From NCBI GenBank assembly GCA_014879535.1, contig JACSRX010000042.1, forward strand, positions 1-64,000: a stretch of DNA of 64,000 nucleotides, read 5' to 3'. The position numbers and the translations under genes are program-made. Every line of letters starts with the position of its first letter. Within the stretch, counting starts at the first letter, position 1. The notes beneath the pieces were generated by a model that saw only the letters and a list, made by a program, of their open reading frames with translations, was not told where the DNA came from and did no database searches. This DNA is from Chthoniobacterales bacterium. GTDB lineage: Bacteria; Verrucomicrobiota; Verrucomicrobiia; Chthoniobacterales; JACTMZ01. Positions 39,989-49,766 of this stretch are shown one piece after another.

Positions 39989-41038
39989 TCAAAGCGCGGG
40001 GTAGTCGGTGTAGCCTTCGGGCCCGGAGCCGTAGAAAGTTTCGGGGTTCGGCTCGTTGAGCGGGGCGCCGGTGGCGAAGCGTTTCGGGAGGTCGGGGTTG
40101 GCGATGAACTGCTTTCCGAAGGCGACGGCGTCGGCGCGGCCTTCCCCGATCTCGCGGGTGGCGGTCTCGAAGGTGAACTGCTCGTTTGCGATGAGCGGTC
40201 CGCCGAAAAGCTTTTTCAGGTCGGGCGAGAGCCGTCCGGGTCCGAGCGCCTCGCGGGTGCAGAGGAAGGCGATTTTACGCCGTCCCAGCTCGCGGGCGAC
40301 ATAACCGAAGGTCGCCGCGGGGTCGGAGTCGCCCATGTCGTGCGCGTCGCCTCGCGGCGCGAGGTGCATGCCGACGCGGTCGGCGCCCCAGACGTCCGTG
40401 CAGGCATCGGTCACTTCGAGCATGAGCTTCGCGCGGTTCTCGACGGGACCGCCGTAGTCGTCGGTGCGCTTGTTCGTGCTGTCCTGCAAAAACTGGTCGA
40501 GGAGGTAGCCGTTGGCTCCGTGGATCTCGACGCCGTCGAAGCCGGCGGCCTTGGCGTTCTCCGCCCCCTTGCGGTAGGCGGCGATGATGCCGGGGATTTC
40601 GTCCAGTTCCAGCGCGCGGGGCGTGACGAACGGGCGTTTCGGGCGCAACAGGCTCACATGGCCGCCGGCGGCGACGGCGCTGGGCGCGACGGGGAGTTGT
40701 CCGTCGAGATACGAGGGATCGGAGATGCGTCCGACATGCCAGAGTTGGAGCAGGATGCGTCCGCCGGCTTGGTGCACCGCCTGCGTGATGCGCTTCCAGC
40801 CGGCGACCTGTTCCTCCGACCAGATACCCGGGGTGTCCGGGTAGCCGACGCCCATGGGCGAGACCGAGGTGGCCTCGGTGAGGATGAGTCCGGCGGACGC
40901 GCGCTGTGCGTAATATTCGCGCATGAGGTCGTTCGGCACGCGTCCGGCCGAAGCGCGGCAGCGGGTGAGGGGCGACATGACGATGCGGTTGGGCAGGTGC
41001 AAGGCACCGATTTGAACGGGATCGAAAAGTGTGGGCAT
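39989..41038 (-). CDS. Alkene reductase, Old Yellow Enzyme family (NemA-like)
   Basis: The start is MPTLFDPVQIGALHLPNRIVMSPLTRCRA (349 residues); the track ORF extends upstream into the giant nuclease gene. OYE features: NRIVMSPLTR, LLQLWHVGRIS, FDGVEIHGANGYLLDQFLQDSTNKRTDDYGG (FMN and substrate site with the conserved H and N) and the final GYTDYPAL. These flavoenzymes reduce activated C=C bonds, nitro compounds or nitrate esters with NAD(P)H. The gene separates the two paralogous nucleases. Confidence 0.93.
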   Translation of the reverse strand: MPTLFDPVQIGALHLPNRIVMSPLTRCRASAGRVPNDLMREYYAQRASAGLILTEATSVSPMGVGYPDTPGIWSEEQVAGWKRITQAVHQAGGRILLQLWHVGRISDPSYLDGQLPVAPSAVAAGGHVSLLRPKRPFVTPRALELDEIPGIIAAYRKGAENAKAAGFDGVEIHGANGYLLDQFLQDSTNKRTDDYGGPVENRAKLMLEVTDACTDVWGADRVGMHLAPRGDAHDMGDSDPAATFGYVARELGRRKIAFLCTREALGPGRLSPDLKKLFGGPLIANEQFTFETATREIGEGRADAVAFGKQFIANPDLPKRFATGAPLNEPNPETFYGSGPEGYTDYPAL

Positions 41039-41102
41039 GGGCGGGGACGATACGGACGCGCGGGAGAACCGCAAGGGAGAATCCCGTGGAGCGTCCGTCC
41101 GG

Positions 41103-44100
41103 CTATTTCCGGATGCGGAAGAACATGCCGCGGCGGAATTCTTCGCTGCGGTCGCCGGGCACGGTGATCGTGACATCAAGGTTGCCCCCGGGGTCTCCGG
41201 TGAACTCACCTGCGGGGATCCACGGGCCGGACAAGCTTGTGGTGTATTCGATCCCGCAGGTGGCGCCGGGCGGCACACCCAGTCGGTGGGTGACCGTGGT
41301 CGCGTCGCCCCCGGAATCACGCGTCGGGGTGCCGATGCTTTCGATGCGCAGCACGAGCGGCCGGGTGACCGACACCGAGACGGCGGCCTGCCCGTTGTAG
41401 GATCCGGCGCCGGCGGTGTAGGTGAACGAGTCATCCTCCGTCGCGCCGGGTGTGAAGTGGATCGTGCTTCCGGCGAGGGTGACGCCTTCCCCGGTCACGC
41501 CGGTGACGGTGAGGCCGTCCGTGCGGAGGGCCCCCGTGTCATCAATCCAGCGGTCATTGGCCAGAAGTTCCTCCGCGGGAATGGCGACCGTTCCTCCGCT
41601 GCTCGTCCCGACAACGTCATCGTCCGCCGGCAGGAGGCCGGCGATGAAGAAGTCGTGGCTTGCACTGCCGGTGACGTTCGGATCGGTCGAGGTGGCCGTG
41701 ACAATGTAGAATCCGGGTGCGGTGGGTGCGGTGGAGGAATCGGCGAATCCGGTGATGTCTCGTCCGCCGTAGATGAAGGAGAATCCGCCGACCCCGGAGG
41801 CACTTGCGTGGTAGCCACCGCCGGGCGACGGCGTGAAGTCCACCTGCATGTTCGCGAGTGCCGCCGGGATGATGTCCGCGGAAAGACCCTCCGGCTGGGA
41901 GAGCAGATAGTTGGCGGCGGCCGAGCCCGTGAGGGTGAATCCGGCGGCGGTGATGGGTTTGCCGGACTGGACATTCGGGTCGCTGAAGGTGAAGGACGGG
42001 ATGCCGCCCAAGCTCACCGATCCGGTGTCCGACGGAAGGATGCCGACGAGGACGGGAGTTCCGGTGACGGCGGCGACGGCCGAGCCATCGTAGGTTTTGC
42101 CGGCTCCTGCGAGTCCGGTGATGGTCGCCGCACGGAGTTCGACGAGGGATGAGGCGAGGGTCACGGTTGCGGTGGGGGCGCCCGGTGTTTCCAGCGTGAT
42201 GTCGCCCGTGTAGATGCCGGCAGGCGCGCCGGCGGCGAGGCGGATGAACACGGTTGTTTCAGGGAGGGTTCCCGTGCCGCCGACGGGAAGCGTCGCGGAG
42301 AAGGTGCCGTCCGCATTCAGGCCGACCTCGAATCCCTCCGGCGCGGTGACCGTGACGGGTGCCGTGAGGTTGGTTGCGGAGAGGGTGAACGAACCGCTTG
42401 CGGAGGCCTCGCCGTAAACGGTGTGGAGCACGGACGGCGAACCGGCTGCGCTGATTCCGGGGGCGGCCGGAACGGACACGATGACCGTGCGTGCGGCGGT
42501 GGCCGTGTTTCCGGCGGCGTCGGAGGCCGAGTAGGTGAGCGTGTAGGTGCCGGCTGCGGCTGTGTTCACGCCCCCGGAAATCGTGACGGGACGGACGCCG
42601 TCCCTGGCATCGACCGCGGTTGCACCCGGCTCGGCGTAGGTCGAGCCGATGTTGAGGTTCACCTGCGCGCTGCCGTTGAGCGTGAGGACCGGCGGTGTCT
42701 GGTCGAGGTTCCGGAGAGAGGTGATGAACGACGTGTTGGCCGCGGTGTTCCCGGAGCCGAACGTGAGGGTCCGGGCGTCGGATGCCTGGCCGCTGGTGTA
42801 AAAGTCGGCCGCCGCGGCGTTCGAGTTGAGCACGTGGCCGAAGGAGCGGTTGGCTGTGAGGGCGTTCGACGAGCGCAGCCGCTTGCCCGTGAATGCCGTG
42901 TATTGCGTCCCCGCGGTTCCCATGGCAAGCGCGTGGATCCCGCCGGCGACGCCGCTGACGCCGGTATTGGCCGCCTTCAGCATGACCATGTCGGTGGCGA
43001 GGATGTCGAAGGTGCCCCCACCGTAGGTGAACAGGGTGGTGTTGCCGAGGTTCACCCGCAGCAGGAAATCCGAGCCGTCGAGATCCTCCGACTCGGTGTT
43101 GCCCGTGGAGAGGACGATGAGCGTGCCGGCTTTGACCGAGCTCCACAGGGGGACGTCGTTGAAGACGAATTTTCCGCCGAAGTCGCCGGCCATGCTGGAG
43201 GAGAAATCCTTGAGGATCATGCCGCGCATGTTGACCGGCGGTCCGGATGCGGCATCCGCGCTGTCGCCCAGGACCAGCAACTCGACACGGTCGACGGTCG
43301 CGTTCTGGTATTTGTTCACCACGACGCCCAAGGGCAGCGCGGCCTGCTCGGAGGACGAGACGACGCGCAGCCGGTAGTCGGCTGTGGTTGTGCCGTCCGC
43401 ATTCGAGGCCGAGACCTGGAACGTGTGGCTTCCGGCGGCGGCCACGGTTCCGCTGACGATTCCGGTGGACGGGTTGACCGCGAGTCCCGCCGGAAGGTTG
43501 GCCGCACCGTAGCCGGTGATGGGGAGGTCGCCACCGGCCGTGATGGAGAGGCTGAACGAGCCTCCGGCGTAGATCGAGCCGCTGGACGGGGAGGTGATGG
43601 GCGGTCCGTTGAGTGCCAGGACCGTTCCGGTCACGGGAAGCGACTGCACCACGGCTCCTCCTCCGCCGTGTGTGATGTTGCCACCGTAGCTGCCCGCGGG
43701 CGCCGTGGCGGCGAGCCGGACGTGGATTTCGGTGCCGGCGATGCGGCCGTTGACGACGGGCAAGACCAGGCTGGAGGTGAAGTTCTGCTCATCGGTGGAA
43801 AGTTCAAACCCGGCGGGTGCCGTGACGGTGACCGGTCCGGTCAAGCTTGCGGCGTTGACCGTGTAGCTTTCGACGAAGGACGCGGTTCCGGCCTTGGTGC
43901 TGAATGCGGCCAAATTCGACACCGACAAGCTGATCGTCGGGGCCGTGGCCTGCACGGTGCCCGACACCGGGAGGTATTTCGGCGTCGCGCCCCCTCCGGT
44001 GTGGATGACCGACCCGTTGTTCTCACCCAAACCGGCAAGTTCCGAGAGGCGCACGCTGATGGCAGCCGAAACACCCGCGGAAGCATCGGGGGTCAGGATG

Positions 44101-47084
44101 ATTTCCCCCGCGAACTCGCTGCCATCACTGCTGATTTCAAATCCCGCGGGGGCGACCACGGTGACCGGTCCGGAAAGATCGGTGCCCGTGAAGTTGTAGT
44201 CCTGCGTTGCGCTGGCGAATCCCAAGTTCGCCAGAAACGGCGAAAGCGATCCGGGCGACAGGATGGTCGAGGGGTTGCGGATCGTGAGCACGAGCGTTTT
44301 GCTGTCGGCCCCGGACGCGTTCGAGGCGGTGATGGTCACGTTGAACGACCCGGTCGCCTGCGGTGTGCCGCTGATCTGGCCGGATGCCGGCGCGATCGAC
44401 AACCCCGCGGGAAGTCCGGATGCGAGGTAGGAAGACGGTGTATTGGAAGCCGTGATCTTGTAGGAAAAGGCGGCGCCGATCTGGCCGGTGGCGGCGAGCG
44501 TGCTTGTGATGACGGGGGCGGCGGGATCCGGGGCGACCGCGAGGGTGACAAGCGCCGAGCCTTCGCCGCTTGCGTTCGAGGCGCTTGCCAGGAAACTGAA
44601 CGCGCCCGGAGCCGGCGGCGTCCCCGAGATCACGCCGGTGTTTTCGTCGACGGCAAGCCATGCGGGCAACCCCGAGGCGCCGAAGGATGTGGGGGAGTGG
44701 CTTGCGGTGATCTGGTAGCTGAAGGGCTGGTTGGCCGTGGCGCCTGCCGTCGTGGGGCTCGTGATGGAAGGCGCCGGAGGAATCGTCGAGCCCGAGGTCA
44801 CGGTGAGCTTGAGGTCGTCGATGCGCCAGTTGGCCGTGCTGGCTGTTGGCGATCCGCTGCCGCTGTGGCCGTAAATCCGGAACGAAGTCGCCTCCGAACG
44901 GGCGGACGTCAGGGTGTGGGATTTGAGCGTCCATGCACTGTTGTTGGAGATGGCCCCTGCGGCCAAATCCGAGGCGTAGTTGTCGGCGGAACTCCGGATG
45001 CTGTAAGCCTGCGGACCGGTGCTTGTGCTGCGGGTGCCGAAGGAAAGGTCGGAAACCGTGAAAGTGTTTCCCGGGGACGGGGTGACGGTGAATTCGAAAT
45101 AGGCGCTGCCGCCCGCGGCGGTGTTGAGGGTGCCGATGCGCGCCGCGGCCCCCGCATTCTGGCCGCCGCTGGCCCCCGTGTAGCCGCCCGACATGGAGGT
45201 GTTGGTGAGCATGGTTGTCGTGCCGTTGTTGTTGCCTTGGGTGACGGCGCCCGCCGAGGCGGTGGCGAGGGAACCGGAGGTCGGCGTGGCTTGGGCGAAG
45301 TCCCAGACGAAGGTGGCTGTCTCGCTTGTCCCCGCGGCCAGCACGCTGCCGGCCACCGCGAGGTTCTGCATGGCGGCGCCCCCTCCGGTGTGGGTGATGT
45401 TTCCCGACACGGCCCCAACAGGAGTTCCGGAAACCACCCGGACGTAAACGGGAACCGCGGCGAGACTGCCCGAGGAGGGAACCAGCGTGCAGGCAGGCCC
45501 GAACGAGGAGTCGGTGAGACCGACCTCGAAGCCGGAAGGTGCCGAGACCGTGATGTCGCCCGTGAGGTTGCCGCCCGAGACGGTGTAGCTCTTCACGGAT
45601 CCGGAAAAACCCTGGGTTGCGGTGAAGTTGGACAGCGCCGCCGTCGAGAGCGTCACATACGGCGAACTCGTCAGGACGCTGCCGGACACATTGAGTGTCT
45701 GCGGGGTGGCCCCCGGGCTGGTGTGGGTGACCGATCCGGAGACGGAGCCCAACGCGGCGGTTGACCTGATGCGCGCGCTGATCTGCGAGGCCACGCTGCC
45801 ATCGATGGCGGGGGTGAGCACGAGAGTCTGCCCGTAGTCGGTGCCGTTCAGGCTGATCTCGATGTCGCCGGTGGCAGTGAGAGTGACTTGGGAGGTCAGT
45901 TGACTGCCTGTGACGGCGTAAAGCTTGGCGGTCCCGGCCGAACCCTGGATGGAGGCAAGGTCCGTGAGGGCCGTTGCGGAGAGGCTCAAGAGTGGCATGG
46001 CGCCGGTGGTCACGGTGAAGTCCTCGTAGCTGGTGTCCGTGCCGCCCGGCCCGGTCACGGTGATGGCGCCCGAGGTTGCGCCGGAGGGCACCATCGCGGT
46101 GATGCTGTTGCTGCCGACCGCGGTCACGGCTGCGGGTGTCCCGTTGAACGACACCGTGGGGGAGGCGCCGAAATTGTAGCCCGAGATGATCACCGGCGTG
46201 CCGGGCGCCCCGAGTGTGGGATTGAAGGTGGTCACGACCGTCGGGGTGTTCGGTCCGCTTCCCGTGTCGACGAGATTCTTCAGGTAGATGGCGACCGAGG
46301 GGTCGATGTCGGTGAGGAAGTTCAGGTCGGTCACCTCCTCGATTTCCTCGATGGATGTGATGTAGCTCTGCCATGTGCCCAGCCCGGTGTTCACGTTGGG
46401 TGTAAGGATGGCAATGACCCGGGAGGCGGCGGTGATGCGCTGGTTGGCCGGCGTCGAACTGCTCGCGTTGGGGATTTCCACGGCGATCTTCCAGACCGAG
46501 GAGGGGATGGACATCTGGTTCGCAAGCCGTGAGCCGGTGAACTGCGCCGGGCCGGAAATCACGAGCACCTCGTCGCCGTCAGCCGCCATCGACCGGCAAT
46601 AGCTCTCGAAGTTGGCCCACAGTCCCTGGTTGTTCTGGGAAGCCTGCGGGATGATGTTGCTCATCCGGAACGTGGCTTCATTGTCCTCCGTGCTCTTGAG
46701 GCGGTCGGCGGAGGGGCACATGTGCCCCCGGTCCCATCCGGTGCCGAAGGTGGCCGTGCCGATCTTGAGGAAGGTCGAAGGCAGCAACTCTTCCACCGCC
46801 CATGCGTCGGTGCGCGAGGCCGAACCATTGTCACTGAGCGAGTAGCTCCAGCTCACCCAGTTGGCCTGGTGCGTGTCGTCGTTGTAGGAGATCGCGAATT
46901 GCGAGCGTTGGATGAGATACTTCGTGCGGCTGGCGGCGTCGGTCACGGCCCCGTCGGGGTTGCCCAGCGGCGCCTGGTATTCGGGGCCCAACCGCGCGTG
47001 GCTGACGGCGGTCAGCAACAGCAGGCAGGCAACGAATGTTCCAACCCCCGGACGTCCGGAAAAGTGAAACCAACGCTCGTTCAT
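41103..47084 (-). CDS. Giant secreted DNA/RNA endonuclease with multiple Ig-like domains
   Basis: This protein of about 1,993 residues starts at ATG 47084 (a GTG two codons upstream is in the track). It has a signal peptide (GVGTFVACLLLLTAVSHA), then an NUC endonuclease domain with WDRGHMCPSADR, then an IPT/TIG domain. Five related beta-sandwich repeats of about 90 residues follow (pattern SLTGPVTVTAPAGFELS ... GNITHTGGGA), mixed with putative-Ig (He_PIG) domains (ASGLPAGLSIAPASGQISGT), a lamin-tail-like region, a DUF5011/HYR domain (DARDGVRPVTISGG), an MBG domain (ITGLAGAGKTYDGSAVAAVTG) and a cadherin-like tail. It is probably surface-bound or released and degrades environmental or phage DNA. 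No sorting signal was recognised at the C-terminus. Confidence 0.85.
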   Translation of the reverse strand: MNERWFHFSGRPGVGTFVACLLLLTAVSHARLGPEYQAPLGNPDGAVTDAASRTKYLIQRSQFAISYNDDTHQANWVSWSYSLSDNGSASRTDAWAVEELLPSTFLKIGTATFGTGWDRGHMCPSADRLKSTEDNEATFRMSNIIPQASQNNQGLWANFESYCRSMAADGDEVLVISGPAQFTGSRLANQMSIPSSVWKIAVEIPNASSSTPANQRITAASRVIAILTPNVNTGLGTWQSYITSIEEIEEVTDLNFLTDIDPSVAIYLKNLVDTGSGPNTPTVVTTFNPTLGAPGTPVIISGYNFGASPTVSFNGTPAAVTAVGSNSITAMVPSGATSGAITVTGPGGTDTSYEDFTVTTGAMPLLSLSATALTDLASIQGSAGTAKLYAVTGSQLTSQVTLTATGDIEISLNGTDYGQTLVLTPAIDGSVASQISARIRSTAALGSVSGSVTHTSPGATPQTLNVSGSVLTSSPYVTLSTAALSNFTATQGFSGSVKSYTVSGGNLTGDITVSAPSGFEVGLTDSSFGPACTLVPSSGSLAAVPVYVRVVSGTPVGAVSGNITHTGGGAAMQNLAVAGSVLAAGTSETATFVWDFAQATPTSGSLATASAGAVTQGNNNGTTTMLTNTSMSGGYTGASGGQNAGAAARIGTLNTAAGGSAYFEFTVTPSPGNTFTVSDLSFGTRSTSTGPQAYSIRSSADNYASDLAAGAISNNSAWTLKSHTLTSARSEATSFRIYGHSGSGSPTASTANWRIDDLKLTVTSGSTIPPAPSITSPTTAGATANQPFSYQITASHSPTSFGASGLPAWLAVDENTGVISGTPPAPGAFSFLASASNASGEGSALVTLAVAPDPAAPVITSTLAATGQIGAAFSYKITASNTPSSYLASGLPAGLSIAPASGQISGTPQATGSFNVTITASNASGADSKTLVLTIRNPSTILSPGSLSPFLANLGFASATQDYNFTGTDLSGPVTVVAPAGFEISSDGSEFAGEIILTPDASAGVSAAISVRLSELAGLGENNGSVIHTGGGATPKYLPVSGTVQATAPTISLSVSNLAAFSTKAGTASFVESYTVNAASLTGPVTVTAPAGFELSTDEQNFTSSLVLPVVNGRIAGTEIHVRLAATAPAGSYGGNITHGGGGAVVQSLPVTGTVLALNGPPITSPSSGSIYAGGSFSLSITAGGDLPITGYGAANLPAGLAVNPSTGIVSGTVAAAGSHTFQVSASNADGTTTADYRLRVVSSSEQAALPLGVVVNKYQNATVDRVELLVLGDSADAASGPPVNMRGMILKDFSSSMAGDFGGKFVFNDVPLWSSVKAGTLIVLSTGNTESEDLDGSDFLLRVNLGNTTLFTYGGGTFDILATDMVMLKAANTGVSGVAGGIHALAMGTAGTQYTAFTGKRLRSSNALTANRSFGHVLNSNAAAADFYTSGQASDARTLTFGSGNTAANTSFITSLRNLDQTPPVLTLNGSAQVNLNIGSTYAEPGATAVDARDGVRPVTISGGVNTAAAGTYTLTYSASDAAGNTATAARTVIVSVPAAPGISAAGSPSVLHTVYGEASASGSFTLSATNLTAPVTVTAPEGFEVGLNADGTFSATLPVGGTGTLPETTVFIRLAAGAPAGIYTGDITLETPGAPTATVTLASSLVELRAATITGLAGAGKTYDGSAVAAVTGTPVLVGILPSDTGSVSLGGIPSFTFSDPNVQSGKPITAAGFTLTGSAAANYLLSQPEGLSADIIPAALANMQVDFTPSPGGGYHASASGVGGFSFIYGGRDITGFADSSTAPTAPGFYIVTATSTDPNVTGSASHDFFIAGLLPADDDVVGTSSGGTVAIPAEELLANDRWIDDTGALRTDGLTVTGVTGEGVTLAGSTIHFTPGATEDDSFTYTAGAGSYNGQAAVSVSVTRPLVLRIESIGTPTRDSGGDATTVTHRLGVPPGATCGIEYTTSLSGPWIPAGEFTGDPGGNLDVTITVPGDRSEEFRRGMFFRIRK

Positions 47085-47146
47085 TTGCACAGGAGGGTCG
47101 CGGCCGGAGGTCGCGTCTTCCGCGGAACTGAACCAGCTTGGTAATG

Positions 47147-47174
47147 ATTATACCCCAGACATGCGGTTTTGCAA
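47147..47174 (-). promoter_or_regulatory. Strong predicted promoter of the giant nuclease gene
   Basis: TTGCAA and a consensus TATAAT are 16 bases apart on the minus strand, about 60 bases upstream of the ATG. This is the best sigma-70-type match noticed in the window. Confidence 0.6.
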
Positions 47175-47207
47175 CGGATGTCCAACCGGTGTGCGTGGGG
47201 GGTGAGC

Positions 47208-47281
47208 TGCGCCCGGCGGGGTTCGAACCCACAACCTTCGGCTTCGGAGGCCGACGCTCTATCCAGTTGAGCTACGGGCGC
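47208..47281 (-). tRNA. tRNA-Arg (anticodon CCG)
   Basis: The minus strand folds into a full cloverleaf: acceptor GCGCCCG/CGGGCGC with discriminator A, D arm GCTC...GAGC, anticodon stem TCGGC/GCCGA with loop CTCCGAA (anticodon CCG, reading CGG), and T arm with GGTTCGAACC. The 3' CCA is not encoded. Confidence 0.93.
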
Positions 47282-47386
47282 GCAGCGGTCGTCCAATAAA
47301 GCCCAGCGGGCCGCGGGGCTCAAGCGGCGATTGGCGGGAGTTTTGCAGGACGCAAGCCGGGGGACCTGTGGTAGCCTCCGCCGGTC

Positions 47387-48364
47387 ATGCAGCAGGTTCC
47401 CCAAGATCCGGTGGTCCGGGCAAGCTGGCTCGTCGCCTGCCGGTCGGAGGACGTTGCGGAAGGGAAATTGGTGCCGGTTTTGCTGGCGGGGGAGGACGTG
47501 GTGCTCTGGCGGAGTCCGACGGCGCTGCATGCATGGCGGGACCTTTGCATGCACCGCGGGGTGAAGCTGTCGCTGGGGACGCTGGAAAATTGCCGGCTGC
47601 GCTGTGCGTATCATGGTTGGGCGTATGACGAGTCCGGTCAATGCGTGCACATGCCGGCGCATCCGTCGCTCAAGCCGCCGTCGAAGGCGCGGGTGGGGAC
47701 CTTCCACGCGGTGGAGGCGGCGGGGATGGTCTGGGTGTGCCAGGCGGAGGAACCGGGGGAATTGCCGCATCTGCCGGAGTTCGACGATGCGTCGTTCCGT
47801 TGCATCCTGTGCGGTCCTTGTCCGGCCGAGGCGGGTGCCCCGCGGTTGATCGAGAATTTCCTGGATGTGGCGCACCTGCCGATCGTCCATGCGGGGACGC
47901 TCGGCGTGCCCGAGCGCGCGGAGATCGGAGACTACCGCGTCGAGGAAATCGCCGGCGGCCTGCTCGCCCGCGACATCCGTGTCTTCCAACCCGATCCCGA
48001 CGGCACGCGGCGGGCGGGCGGGGTGTCCTACGATTACGGGGTGCTCGCGCCGTTCACGGTGTTCCTGCGCAAGCGGCAGGGCGGCCGGTGCCTGACGATC
48101 CTGTTCCATGTGACGCCGGTGACGGAGACGCGGAGCACGGGGCATTTTGCGATGTTCATGAACTACGGGGATCCGGCGGAGGACGCGGCGGCGGTGGATT
48201 TCCAGAGGATGATTTTTTCGCAGGACCGTCCTGTGGTGGAGTCGCAGCGTCCGGAGCGCCTGCCGCTCGACCTCGCCGAGGAACTGCATCTGCCGTCGGA
48301 CCGGCTGGCGATCGCCTACCGGAAATACATCCGCAAGTGCGGGCTGACGTTCGGCACGGCCTGA
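47387..48364 (+). CDS. Rieske-type aromatic ring-hydroxylating oxygenase, alpha subunit-like
   Basis: The 325-residue protein has an N-terminal Rieske domain with C-x-H (DLCMHRGVKLS) and C-x2-H (RLRCAYHGWAY) ligands for [2Fe-2S]. A catalytic domain follows with the mononuclear iron motif ENFLDVAHLPIVH (N-x2-D-x2-H-x4-H). Its size fits monomeric-type oxygenases such as vanillate O-demethylase or pheophorbide a oxygenase relatives. No reductase or small subunit gene is adjacent. The substrate is unknown. It is followed 20 bases later by the purine permease. Confidence 0.88.
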   Translation: MQQVPQDPVVRASWLVACRSEDVAEGKLVPVLLAGEDVVLWRSPTALHAWRDLCMHRGVKLSLGTLENCRLRCAYHGWAYDESGQCVHMPAHPSLKPPSKARVGTFHAVEAAGMVWVCQAEEPGELPHLPEFDDASFRCILCGPCPAEAGAPRLIENFLDVAHLPIVHAGTLGVPERAEIGDYRVEEIAGGLLARDIRVFQPDPDGTRRAGGVSYDYGVLAPFTVFLRKRQGGRCLTILFHVTPVTETRSTGHFAMFMNYGDPAEDAAAVDFQRMIFSQDRPVVESQRPERLPLDLAEELHLPSDRLAIAYRKYIRKCGLTFGTA

Positions 48365-48384
48365 CGCGCGGTGTCCCGACGACG

Positions 48385-49716
48385 ATGAAGATTCTGCTCG
48401 ACCGCCTTTTCGCGCTGAAGGAGCACGGCACGACGCCGTGGCGGGAGATGATGGCGGGGCTGACGACGTTCGCCGCGATGGCCTACATCCTCGCGGTGAA
48501 CCCGGAGATCCTCGCGCAGGCGGGGATGGACCGGACGGCTTTGATTTCGGCCACCGCGCTGGCTGCGGCGCTCGGGTGTTTTCTCATGGCGGCACTGGCG
48601 AACTACCCGATTGCGCTCGCCCCGGGCATGGGGCCCAACGCGTATTTCGCATTCATCGTGGTGCTCGGGATGGGGGTGCCGTGGCAGGCGGCGCTCGGTT
48701 TGGTATTCTGGAACGGCGTGGTGTTCACCCTGCTCTCGGTGAGCGGGTTGCGCACGAAGGTTGCGGAGTGCCTGCCGCCGGCGCTCCAGACGGGCATCCA
48801 GGCCGGGATCGGCCTCTTCATCGCGCTGCTCGGGTTCAAAGCCGCGGGGATCGTGGTGGCGGATCCCGCGACGCTGGTCACGGGCGGGAACATTTTCAAG
48901 CCGACGGCGTTCCTCGCGCTGCTGGGGTTGTTCGCCATGATCGTGCTCACGATCCGGCGTGTTCCCGGGGCGATCATCCTCGTGATGGGTGCGGTCACGG
49001 TCGCGGGAGTGTTCCTCACCGAGGAGGGCAGCCGTGTGACGTCTGCGCCGTCGCAGTTGATGGCTTTGCCGACGCATCTCTCGGAGACATTCCTCGCCTT
49101 GGATCTCGGGTTTCCCTTCCGGGATCCTCAGGCGGCGCTGCCGGTGATCATCACCCTGCTGTTGCTGGATTTCTTCGACAGCTTGGGGACGATCATCGGC
49201 GTGTCGCGGCGCGCAAAGCTCGTGGATGCCGACGGACGCCTTCCGAAGATCGGGCAGGCGTTGACGGCGGATGCACTGGCGACGATGGGCGGGGCGCTTT
49301 TCGGGACGTCCACGACGACGTCGTATGTCGAATCGGCGGCAGGCATCGAGTCGGGCGGCCGCACGGGGTTGACGGCCGCGGTGGCCGGCATGTGTTTCCT
49401 GCTGGCGTTGTTTTTCGCGCCGTTGATCGTGTGCATCCCGGCGGCGGCGACGGCCCCGACGTTGATCATGGTCGGCATCATCATGACGGAGGCGCTGCAT
49501 GAGTTGAAGGGCGGAGCCCTGGAGGATTGGGCCCCGGCGGTGCTGACGACGGTGCTGATCCCGCTGACTTTCAGCATCACGCACGGGATTGCCCTGGGGC
49601 TGCTGGCCTATCTGGCGATCGGGGTGTGCTGCGGCCGGGCACGGAAGATTCCGGCGCTGACCTACGCGCTCGGGGTGGTTTTTGCGGGGTTTTATCTCTT
49701 GGAGCAGCTCGGATGA
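48385..49716 (+). CDS. NCS2-type xanthine/uracil/adenine permease (AzgA-like)
   Basis: The start is MKILLDRLFALKEHGTTPWREMMAGLTTFAAMAYIL (443 residues). AMAYILAVNPEIL, NYPIALAPGMGPNAYFAF and DFFDSLGTIIGVSRRA are diagnostic for the AzgA/GhxP group of purine permeases. About 12-14 helices are visible. It likely imports adenine, guanine or hypoxanthine by proton symport. It follows the Rieske gene closely; a joint role (for example oxidation of an imported heterocycle) is only a guess. Confidence 0.92.
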   Translation: MKILLDRLFALKEHGTTPWREMMAGLTTFAAMAYILAVNPEILAQAGMDRTALISATALAAALGCFLMAALANYPIALAPGMGPNAYFAFIVVLGMGVPWQAALGLVFWNGVVFTLLSVSGLRTKVAECLPPALQTGIQAGIGLFIALLGFKAAGIVVADPATLVTGGNIFKPTAFLALLGLFAMIVLTIRRVPGAIILVMGAVTVAGVFLTEEGSRVTSAPSQLMALPTHLSETFLALDLGFPFRDPQAALPVIITLLLLDFFDSLGTIIGVSRRAKLVDADGRLPKIGQALTADALATMGGALFGTSTTTSYVESAAGIESGGRTGLTAAVAGMCFLLALFFAPLIVCIPAAATAPTLIMVGIIMTEALHELKGGALEDWAPAVLTTVLIPLTFSITHGIALGLLAYLAIGVCCGRARKIPALTYALGVVFAGFYLLEQLG

Positions 49717-49766
49717 ACCGTGGGGTTCTTGCGCGGGGTGGCGGGGACGGATAGAACAGGCGGCCG

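Noticed and set aside
42423-45764. A 1,113-residue plus-strand ORF opposite the giant nuclease
   Set aside because: Gly/Asp/Arg-rich translation with no domain; the minus-strand frame has clear domains, a signal peptide and a strong promoter.
48316-49584. A 422-residue minus-strand ORF opposite the purine permease
   Set aside because: His/Arg/Gln-rich shadow without domains; the plus strand encodes a clear NCS2 permease.
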